From Vicia villosa (Eukaryota > Streptophyta > Magnoliopsida > Fabales > Fabaceae): DNA of 64,000 bases. The stretch is taken from the NCBI RefSeq assembly GCF_029867415.1, contig NC_081182.1:42767462-42831461 (forward strand), read 5' to 3'. The notes beneath the pieces were generated by a model, which did not search any database, had not been told where the DNA came from, and saw nothing but the letters and a program-made list of their open reading frames with translations. Made by a program: the position numbers and the translations under genes. Of this stretch, positions 55,045 to 64,000 are shown piece after piece. Every line of letters begins with the position of its first letter. Positions within the stretch are counted from its first letter, which is position 1.

Positions 55045-56705
55045 ATGGTTAGAGCTGAATTCTCCATAAAAGCACTTTTTTTAATACTTTTAGTAGCTTA
55101 TGGAACCCTAAAATGTGTTCATGGGGCTGAGTCCATACAAGGTCTTGGTATCAATTGGGGTGCTCTTGCATCACACCCTATGGATCCTCGCATTGTTGCA
55201 AATATGTTGAAGGACAATGGAATCCATAAGGTTAAACTTTTTGATGCAGATTCTTGGGTTGTTAGTGCTTTTGCGGGTACGGGAATTGAAGTTATGGTGG
55301 GAATTCCGAATGATCAATTGAGTAAATTTGCGAAAAGTAGTCGGGATGCAGAAGATTGGGTAAAACAAAATGTCACCAAACATTTTTATAATGGAGGTGT
55401 GAATATCAGGTATGTGTATGTGCGTGTATTACATTATTATTATTATTTTTTAAAAATTTTGATATCCAGACCTTGAGAAGAGCACACTCTCAAAATCTTA
55501 GCTTTCACCACTAGACTAACTCTTGGGGATTTCTGGCCATTTAAATTTATGCCTTTGTAAATTATAAAATTAAATTCTTACTATTGAACTGTTTTTGTTG
55601 TAGATACATATCGGTTGGAAATGAGCCGTTCTTGACAAGTTATAATGGTTCATATATTAAGACAACATTTCCGGCTATGCAAAATATTCAAAAGGCGATA
55701 GATAAAGCTGGAATTCGAGAAAAAGTAAAGGTGACAACAGCTTTGAATGCAGATGTTTATGAGTCTAGTTCAAACAAACCGTCCGATGGAGATTTTCGAG
55801 ACAACATTCGCGATGTTATGAAGCAAATACTTCAATTTCTTCACGAAACAAATTCGCCGTTTCTTGTCAACATATACCCTTTCCTTAGTCTATATCAAAG
55901 CGATAGTTTTCCAAAAGATTTTGCATTTTTTGATTCTCAAAGTAGAACAATTAGTGACAATAATGCACAATACTCCAATGTGTTTGATGCAAATTTTGAC
56001 ACACTTGTTTGGGCATTAAAAAAAGCTGGTTACCACGACATGAAAATCGTTGTTGGTGAAATCGGTTGGCCAACAGATGGTAACCAAAATGCTAATCCTA
56101 ATTATGCAAAACGATTTTATCAAGGGTTTCTTAAAAAATTGGCTAACAAACAAGGTACTCCAATTCGCCCAGGGTCTATGGAAGTGTATCTATTTGCTCT
56201 TTTCGACGAGAATCTAAAGAGTATTGACCCAGGTAATTTTGAGCGTCACTGGGGAATTTTTCGCTATGACGGAAAGGCAAAGTTTCCTATAGACTTTTCA
56301 GGCAACGGACAAGAGAAATGGCCACAAGAAGCAAAGGGCGTTATATACCAAGAACATCAATGGTGTGTCCTAAGCGCAGAAGTTAAGAATTTGAGTTTAG
56401 TTCCGGGGGCATTAGACTATGCTTGTGCCAATGCTGATTGTACAAGTTTAGGATATGGTTGTTCTTGTGATAGCTTAAGCCTAGCTGGGAATGCATCTTT
56501 TGCTTTTAATCAATATTTTCAAACAAGAGACCAAAGTCACGATGCATGTATTTTCGATGGATTGGCTAGTATTGTAAAAGAGGATCCATCAAAGGGAACT
56601 TGCTTGTTTCCTATAGAAATTGAGAGTAGTGGATACATGGTGATAACTTTAAGTATTGTGACAACTTTTTTGATTGGATTGTCCATATTTTTTATAACGT
56701 CATGA
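55045..56705 (+). CDS. GPI-anchored glucan endo-1,3-beta-glucosidase, GH17 with X8 domain (2 exons)
   Basis: Exon 1 is 55045-55409 and exon 2 is 55604-56705, joined in frame at NI-R-YISVGNEP, giving 488 residues. It hydrolyses beta-1,3-glucan (callose) at the outer face of the plasma membrane or cell wall. A signal peptide covers about residues 1-27. The GH17 domain starts at GLGINWGALASHP. The catalytic acid is Glu in VGNEP and the nucleophile is Glu in VVGEIGWPTDG. After a short linker comes an X8/CBM43 domain (WCVLSAEVKN, DYACANADCTSLGYGCSCD). The protein ends in a hydrophobic tail (VITLSIVTTFLIGLSIFFIT), as expected for GPI attachment. The start has a good context (agccATGG). It resembles Arabidopsis isoforms 5/8; the exact orthologue is not decided. 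Confidence 0.95.
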
Positions 56706-59700
56706 ATGAATGTAAGAAAAAGTATGTAGATGGTTTATATCATGGGGCATGATTGATTAACGATGTAGATATAATGTGTTTTGTAATTTTGGTGGGTTTT
56801 TACTTGTGCAGTGTAATTCCTTTTGGGTTTTTACTAGTGTAGTGTAATTCCTTTTCGAATATTAAAAAATAATGGTGATATTAAAATAATGTGAAATTTT
56901 GAAGATTTCTTAGTGAAGAATAATGGAGTTTTAATCATGTTGAGTCCTCTTCTGCATTTCTCTCTTTGCCACTACACACATGAACCATTATGAATCTTCT
57001 ATCTTCAATCATAAAAAAATTCATTTCCCCTTCCAATTGTGAATCTCTACCATTTTTTTAATCTTTTTCTGATTCAGGACAAGGAATGTAGATCTATGTT
57101 AAGCAATCACCAAGTAACTTATATAGAAGTCATCCTACAACGAGGCCGGTCAATAACGATTTAAGTGCTAATGCATGCGAGAGAAACGATATGTAGACCG
57201 TTTTCCGAAAGCGATGTCGCACAAAAAAAGAGAGATAACAGTCTCATCTTCATCAAGAACTCAAAATAATTCCAATAATATCGAAGATTTTTATCGACTA
57301 AAATAAAAGAGAAGAAAAAGATGGAATTACATTAAAGGTTCCTTCCATCTTCAAGTTCAATCACTTAATATTGTGGATTAGGATTTTCACCCCATCAACA
57401 TCCTAAGTCCATTGAATTTGAAGAAGAATTAGACCTCTAAGCTTGCAATTCAAAATAAACATCAAAAGAAGGAAGTAGGAGAAGAGGAAGTATCAAAAAC
57501 AAGTTAAAAGAGGAAAAAAAACAGTATTCTGTCAGTAAGCAATCGATTTACACAGGGTGTAAATTGATTTACACTGCTCAAATCACCAGCAAATGGCACC
57601 AAAGTAACACCAAAGATGTAGCACACATAATCAACAAAGGATCACATCTTAAAGGATGGAAGTGGATCTAAAAATTATCAATTGAAATCAAATTCTTCAA
57701 GAACAAACACCAACAAGCCTTGATCTACCAAAAATGGATGAAGAAAAAGTGTTTGGATGAAGGTTTAGCTCAAAGATTAGTAAGATTGAATATGAATCTC
57801 ACTAACTTTTTGTGGAAGAAGAGCTTTGAGTGATTTGGGAAAGGTTGGGAAGAGAATTTGCAAGAGTGATTTTGGCTCTCAAAAGCTTGTAAAATGAAGG
57901 AGATGAGGCCTCTATTTATAGAATTGAGAGTGAGGATAGTGGCAAATTGGTAATTGTCCCTTGGAGATTAACTTGAATTGAATTGGTAAGAAATTGGATT
58001 AAAATGAGGTTTATGAAGGAAATTAATTGTGGTAATGATGTGGAATGTTGGTAATAATAAAAAGTGATCGAAGAAATGATCAAGTGGTGCACGTGTCATC
58101 AAATGAGGGTGTATGATAGGATTTGATCATGATGAGGTTTGGAATTAGTTATGAGGTCAAGAAGATTCTTCCCACACATGCAAAAGGTGACAAAACCCTC
58201 AAAAGCTGAAAATTGCCTTCATTTTTCAAATTTCTCATTGATGCAATCAATTGCTTCCTTATGCAAATCAATTTGCACTGGTGAAAAAAGGCAAAATCTA
58301 GCGCAAAAGCAACTGTGCAAATCAATTGATCCCTTATGCAAATCGATTTGCACTGGTAAAAATGTTGAAAAATGCCCTTTTTAATGGATACTTTGGCTTG
58401 GTACCTACAAAACACAAACATACAAAAGGAACAAAGCAATATTTTTGGTAGCCGTAGCGAGGATGATTGATGAATTGTCTAAACAACTCCTCGTGTCCTC
58501 TCTCTATCTATCTATCTCATTTAAATTTTCATTAGCAAATTGTTAAATACATTGATTGAGTGATCGATTCTTAATGATTTTCCCTTGATTACTAAAAGAA
58601 ATATTGATTTGTTGATTGTCTTACAATTAATTGATTGTAAGAGGGTTTTTTATATCAACAAACTTAAAAGGAAAACCTGAAAAATCGATCACACGCTAAG
58701 TGTTCGAAAATTTGTCACTTTAAGTTTTTTCCATTACTTTCATTGGAAACAGGTTGTCTTAGTGAAAGCATTATAACGTTTGATTGATAACTTGTTGTCT
58801 TAATTGTTTATCATTATTATACATTCCATAAGGTTGCGCGCATACCCGAGTTTCCAATAAGTTGTTCGATTTAGATGACTTAGTTGATCTAGGCTAAATC
58901 TTCCGCTTGCCATAGTTTTTATCTTTTCAAAAACAGTTTTAAAAGGAAATTTTAACTTGGGGATCTATTCACCCCCTTCTAGATAAGTTGTCGTCATCTA
59001 ACACTACTTGCTCATTACCAGCCATTAGATTTAATCAAACGGCCACCCCGACTTCATGTTAGGCCAAGCGAGAGCAATTTTAATCTCTCATTGTATAAAT
59101 AAGCTTTGTCACACACCATAACAGGTATTCATCCATTCACTTTGGCAAAATTACATATCTTTGACTTTAATAACTTTGACGTTTAAGTGTTAATCTTATT
59201 ATAGGTACACCTCCGGTCCACTACATTGGGAGAACTTCTTTCGTTTACATCACTAATTTTCTATTCCACGTTGGAATAATTACTATATATAGGTAATATT
59301 TCATAGACTCGCATACATCCAAGCTACGCAATGAAGAAGAAAGAAATAGAGACAATGATGTAACATATGAGATATGTGTATTTGTGTCATGAGAGGATCT
59401 TAGAGGATCATTATATTGGATCAAGACAAGCCAAATAAAAATTTAACAATACACATTTTAATCCAAAATATTATACATTAGGTTTATGGACTCTCACTTA
59501 TATGTTGCTCTCAATGTCACACTTCTAACTCAAATGTTTTATGCTAATAATCTCTCCTTTAAATATGAGTTCATTCATCTTAGTATATTTCTCCTCAAAT
59601 AACAATTTCATCACCAATGCACACTTGCACGACCATTGATATCTATAACAATGTGACCCACCATTTAACCACCACACATATTGTCAGCAAGATTTTCAAC

Positions 59701-60036
59701 ACTAAGGATTTGTTTGGAGTTTAGAGAGGAGGGGAAGTGAGAACTTCAAAAAAAAAATATTTTTTTTGAAAATGTAGAGTAATTTTTAATATTTTTTAAA
59801 GAAATTATTTTGTATAAAATAATTAAAAAGTATTTATTATTAAAATATTTTTAATTTTTGAAATATTATAACAACATATATTTAAGTTGTCCTAATCTCT
59901 TCAAAATTTTCTCCCAATACAATTTTTATCCTCCCAATTACAAAATTTTGGTTTTTAAGTAAAAATAAATCTTTTCACTACGATCTCCACCTAAATCTAT
60001 CCATTATTTTCACTCGATTCTTTTTTTTTTTTTTTC
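56706..60036. other. Intergenic DNA with LTR-like remnants
   Basis: No gene was recognised. The stretch at about 58600-59000 ('ggggatctattcaccccc-tctaga' and the end 'catctaaca') resembles the 3' part of a copia LTR, but start and target duplication were not found. Near 57541-57575 and 58258-58360 the phrases 'aaat-gatttacactg' and 'atgcaaatc-atttgcactgg' recur. A TATC microsatellite lies near 58504. Confidence 0.4.
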
Positions 60037-60052
60037 TCTTATTCAAACTTTT

Positions 60053-60257
60053 TTTTTTTTTTTTTTTTTGGTATAAACCGGGGTATCCTCTGCGCGCAAC
60101 TGCAGAGACTAATCCCTCGAGCCGGGTAGGACCATATAGGCGGTAAAGCTCTCCCTCAAGAGATTTAACACTGCTGCATGCCCAGGGCCGGGATCGAACC
60201 CAGGACCTCTGGTTAAGCTGGAAGAGATCCTTGCCATCTCACCCAAGTGCTCTTGGG
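60053..60257 (-). mobile_element. tRNA-derived SINE with perfect 16-bp target duplication
   Basis: Minus-strand reading has a B box GGGTTCGATCCC (complement near 60190-60201), a ~190-bp body and a poly(A) tail (T-run up to 60069). The 16-mer TCTTATTCAAACTTTT flanks it at 60037-60052 and 60258-60273. The perfect duplication indicates a recent insertion. Confidence 0.88.
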
Positions 60258-60273
60258 TCTTATTCAAACTTTT

Positions 60274-60968
60274 ATCTTGACTCTCCTCCAAACTTTGAAA
60301 CAAAGGCTAAGAGTCTATCTTTTTAATAAGAATTGATTATAATATTATTATTTGGTCAAAAAGAGATCTAAAAGAATCATAACACTTGTATTAAAACAAC
60401 CACATAAAATTAATTTAACATCACATCTCACCTCAAAACTTTAAAACATTAATTTATAAAAAAAAATCTATGTTGTTTAAACTTTAAACTTCACTTTTAC
60501 ATCTTAATTCAATTATTATCTATATAACTATATACTAGATTTCTTTATCAAAACAAAATTATTATACGAGTTTGCAGCGCGAATAAGCTAAAAAGTATAA
60601 AAAACGATAGCCTTTTTGCCGTTGCAGATTCAACGTACGAGGAGCTGGGGCCTAGTAGAACGTCATGAGAATGGCGTCACCTCCACGTATCAGACAGTGA
60701 CACGTGTCGCCGCAAGGAGCCTTCGTTGCATCATCCACGAAAATGTTTGGAAGCATCGTTCTTGTTTCAAACTATACTGAAAAAAACAAGTATATATATA
60801 AGAAAAACCATACTATTTTTTCATTATTATCTATTTTCTTAAAAATATATATAAATTTGTAGTGGTTGCACAATGAAAACCAAATGTTACTACTAACAAA
60901 TCACTCAGAAAACAACAAATTATTTTGCTTCGTCTTATCTTATCTTTAACTGCTTCTAATTACTTGCA
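60274..60968 (+). promoter_or_regulatory. Upstream region of the WRKY gene
   Basis: At 60661-60679 two TGACG motifs on the minus strand (complements at 60661-60665 and 60675-60679) lie 14 bp apart, resembling an as-1/TGA-factor site. A perfect G-box CACGTG inside GACACGTGTC lies at 60699-60708. A TATA-like run 'tatatatata' lies near 60790. The rest is AT-rich with no other recognised feature. Confidence 0.5.
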
Positions 60969-62215
60969 ATGGACGTTTATTTTGGAAACCCTAACCCATT
61001 TTCTGAAGTTGATAATAACATACCTCCTCCTGTTTCCTCTGATTTCATTAACTTATCTGATTATCTTGTCCTTGACGATGATTTTGTTGCTAATCAAGAC
61101 TCTAATTGGTCACAAAGTACAGAAACTCCTGAATCATCGGATAAAGCAGGCTCCATCAATGATATTAATGTCATTAATCAAGGATTTAGTGATGAGATTG
61201 AAACCTCTATCAACAACAACAACAACAGTAACATGATCATGCAAGTGCTTTTTATACTTCTATCTATTTTCTTGTTGAAATATATGTAAGTATAATATTA
61301 ATATATCTATTGTGGACTCTTTGGTTTGACAGAAAACGCAAAAATAGAGGGATTAGTGAAAGTAGTACAGTAGAAGTGAGTCGAAGGGTTACGTTTAGAA
61401 CGAGATCGCAGTTTGAGATTATGGATGATGGATACAAATGGAGGAAGTATGGAAAGAAGTTTGTCAAAAATAACTCCAACCCAAGGTAATTAATTAGTAA
61501 TTAATTATACTTAATTAATCAATATGCTTTATTTTAAGTTATGTTGAGCACTTGTACTTTACTGAAAATCATATCCAATATAGTAGTGGTCGTGGTGGGT
61601 CTGATTAGATGTATTACCATATAGTTTTTTTTGTGGCGGCTGATATGTACTATTGCATGATATGGAGAGGGGATATGGACTCATTTTGTGATAATTAATT
61701 ATAAACTGTATCACAATCATATATAGCTGTATGCATGTTTGTTTAATTAGCAAACAAATGGTGTAGAATTAATAAACCCTACTTGTGTGGTTGCCATTTG
61801 TTTGTCCTTCGATCGAGAAAAGTGTGTAGCAACTTGTTGTTTCAATTTGAGTGTATATATATGTCAGATCAGGCTCCCACTTGTTAAATAATGATGTAAG
61901 TGTGGAAAGAAAGTTGGAATAATAATTTAATAAATTTCAGAATTAGTATTTAGTATACTAGTACTACACACACCTGATAGATCTATGTGAACATGCAGGA
62001 ACTACTATAAGTGTTCAGGTGAAGGGTGTGGTGTGAAGAAGAGGGTGGAAAGGGATAGGGAAGATACAAGCTATGTGTTAACAAGTTATGATGGTGTCCA
62101 CAATCATGAGAGTCCGTGCACTTCGTACTACACTCCGCCGGCAATGTCTTTGGTGTATTCTAATGAATGGCAACTGCAGCAGCAGCCTTCTACGAACTCG
62201 TCATCTTCTAATTAA
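60969..62215 (+). CDS. WRKY transcription factor, group IIc, WRKYGKK type (WRKY50/51-like; 3 exons)
   Basis: The proposed exons are 60969-61240, 61333-61485 and 61999-62215, giving 213 residues. The N-terminus is acidic and Ser/Asn-rich. A basic stretch IKRKNRG may be a nuclear signal. The WRKY domain reads DDGYKWRKYGKKFVKNN, with Lys replacing Gln in the heptad, and a C-C-H-H zinc finger (YYKCSGEGCGVKK, HNHES). The intron inside the WRKY domain (NPR|NYYK) is the conserved one. Relatives with WRKYGKK act in salicylate/jasmonate defence signalling. Intron 1 keeps frame only with donor GCAAGT at 61241 (GC-AG). The GT donors at 61228 and 61245 shift frame, and the GTAAGT at 61286 would leave a 47-nt intron and add a hydrophobic stretch. 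The zinc-finger exon is certain; the first junction is inferred. Confidence 0.88.
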
Positions 62216-63805
62216 TCGATTAATACTTAGTTATATCTATAAGTATATGGATGTGTATATATGTATCGGTAGATCCTATTAATAAAGCCTGGGAAGGTTT
62301 GGATGATTTGGAAATCTCGCAATGATGTATTCTTGCAAAGATTTCTTCTGAAGTGAATGTAATGAAATAGGTTCAATTCTCTTCTTGGAAATGGTTTTTG
62401 GCTATACTTTTGTTCGGGTTCATTTTTTGGTTATGGTATTTTTCTCTTACCACTTAGTTCTCTTGGGTTCTTTCTTGTACCGGTGTCTCTTATTTGTTCT
62501 TTCTATAGGGCTTTGTACTTCGTTTTGATTACTACCTATAATATTTTAGCCTTTGACAATCTAATTGAAAAATAATTGATCTTAATTAAACAACAATAAT
62601 GAGAAACAATTACACATGCTCCATCAATATTTTTTCTTTCAGTACAGTTAGGTTTAGGGCTTGAGCTTCCCCACTTTGATAGCTTCATCAATTGCCTTCT
62701 ATTCTCCAAGTCACACAAATGATAACATTTTTATCATTTCTAATGCCTACTCCTACCCAAAATGTAAGTTTTAGAGTCCAATGAATTTACGTTAAACTTT
62801 AAAATTTCTATTAGGTTAATTATTTATAATTAAAAAAATTAATTTATTATTTTTTTCAAAATATAAAGTTTATCTAATAGTTAATTTGGTTAATAAAATA
62901 TTAAGCATGAGTTAAATGTAAGACACCATTAAATAGGACGTTGTTTGTAAAGTAAATATAATCAAGCTTTAAAGATAATTGTGACAACAATAATACATGA
63001 AAAATTATTATTTTAGTAGATTGATGGGTATAGCTTACAAGAAATGATTATGTGGTCTTTAGATAAATATAAATATTAGAAATAATATTTATATTTAATT
63101 GATTCATCATAAGAATACTACATAATATATTATTGTTTGTAACTTTCATAAATTATTCTCATATTGATAGCGATGTATCTTGATCGGAAACTACTATTGT
63201 TCAAACATCAGAAATAGATCATAAGAATACTACATAATATATTATTGTTTGTAACTTTCATAAATTATTCTCATATTAATAGCGATGTATCTTGATCGGA
63301 AACTACTATTGTTCAAACATCAGAAATAGATCTCTTTAGTACCATTAAATGTTGTTTTCAACAAGATAATTTTAAACCCTAGATAAAATGTTTTCCTCCT
63401 ATATATACAACACTAATATCTACGAGTCCTTTGAACAAGTATTGTAAAATGCATGGCCATGTTGAAATAAGCCAATATATGATTTTAAGTTTGTTTGTTG
63501 TTACTAAGTATATACTTGAATATCAAGGAATCACTACAGAAAAATGTTCATTTCGTAACAAACTATCACCTTGGCCAACTAATTCACTAAGATAAAATCT
63601 ATTCCATTACGCACGTTCCTTTCATTTTAATTTTTAAGTCACTTTTCCCCTCAGCCAAGTTTTCAACTGTTAGAAAAAATCCCTAAGGGACATGCTCACT
63701 AGAAATTTTGTTGTTTATTATTTTTAAGCCACGTTTCTCCATGGATGGGAATTCCAACCGTGGAGAAAAATTGCACTGGTCATGGGTTCGAATATTAATA
63801 CCGAC
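62216..63805. other. Intergenic DNA
   Basis: No gene was recognised. It contains a 112-bp tandem duplication, listed separately. At about 63530-63780, 'ccacgtttctcc-tgg' and 'ggagaaaa' hint at a small fold-back repeat without clear ends. Confidence 0.4.
63106..63331. repeat. 112-bp tandem duplication
   Basis: Two nearly identical units start 'atcataagaatactacata' at 63106 and 63218, with only one difference seen (ttgatagc / ttaatagc). The high identity implies a recent duplication or an assembly artefact. Confidence 0.9.
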
Positions 63806-64000
63806 TGTTGAAATTCTGGTATGACAGACTCAGGATGTCATTCACGATGTCAAGACATCTGATCTGTTATCAGCTTAGCTAAGGCATGACAGAATGATCC
63901 CCAATTTTTGAATACCCCTTAAGAGGAAGGAGTCCATGAGTACTGGGACCATGTTAGTTCAGTCAACATAACCAGATTGTAAACTTCGTTGGTTCTGTAA
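63806..64000 (+). mobile_element. Start of a copia LTR (SIRE/Maximus-like), running off the window
   Basis: The sequence from TGTTGAAATTCTGG with 'gacagactcaggatgtc' and 'gatgtcaagacatctgatctg' resembles the 5' part of legume Maximus/SIRE LTRs. The element continues beyond the right edge. Confidence 0.6.

Noticed and set aside
58139..58439. ORFs with repeated 'LCKSICTG'
   Set aside because: They derive from a short duplicated DNA phrase; no start context or homology was recognised.
60190..60201. Possible tRNA gene
   Set aside because: The B box belongs to a SINE: no acceptor stem or cloverleaf, and the unit has a poly(A) tail and target duplication.
60109..60303. 64-aa minus-strand ORF
   Set aside because: It lies entirely within the SINE and its B box; not a protein gene.
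61245..61332. Canonical GT-AG intron 1 for the WRKY gene from donor 61245
   Set aside because: It gives an immediate stop in exon 2 (KTQK then TAG). Kept only as a possible alternative splice form.

Overview
The window is plant nuclear DNA: AT-rich, with short genes split by GT-AG introns and a very heavy load of plant-type transposable elements (non-LTR LINEs with RRM or DUF4283-type ORF1, CACTA, MULE, Stowaway and Tourist MITEs, copia and gypsy LTRs, tRNA-derived SINEs, Helitron ends). Gene and repeat character (an Ogre/Tat-like LTR, a SIRE/Maximus-like LTR, a SLOW GREEN 1-like gene, a WRKY50/51-type factor) suggests a papilionoid legume, probably of the cool-season (galegoid) group. That assignment is from memory of families and not from a search.

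Only four loci look like intact host genes. (1) A two-exon gene for a small unknown multi-pass membrane protein (8283-9039). (2) A four-exon plastid TPR protein like SLOW GREEN 1 (36266-38699). (3) A two-exon GPI-anchored GH17/X8 glucan endo-1,3-beta-glucosidase (55045-56705). (4) A three-exon WRKYGKK-type WRKY factor (60969-62215) whose first intron only keeps frame with a GC-AG splice pair. A shaker-type K+ channel pseudogene spans 10347-20195 and ends in a recognisable KHA domain.

The rest is mostly nested elements. 1073-7044 is a structurally intact LINE with a perfect 17-bp target duplication and two open ORFs. 13193-18748 has Tourist/Harbinger-like ends (TAA duplication) but carries a broken MULE transposase and two small genes of its own, each with a TATA box; it sits inside the K+ channel pseudogene. 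26639-31495 is a second LINE with a 16-bp duplication and three nonsense codons. 34942-36127 is an internally deleted copia element just upstream of the SLOW GREEN 1-like gene. About 39.4-49.55 kb is an old LINE split by a 1.44-kb solo LTR (GAGGT duplication) and by a 6.0-kb CACTA element (GGC duplication). That CACTA has no transposase and carries fragments of five host genes: DCAF1, a stomatin-like protein, a KIN-7 kinesin, a SMAX1-like/ClpB-type protein and the proteasome ATPase RPT6. 49.9-52.3 kb is a ~182-bp tandem satellite interrupted by another solo LTR.

The two most interesting items are the Pack-CACTA with five captured genes and the three-gene MULE cargo, whose 107-aa accessory protein resembles a stand-alone copy of the transposase N-terminal domain. 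Nothing here was checked against a database.
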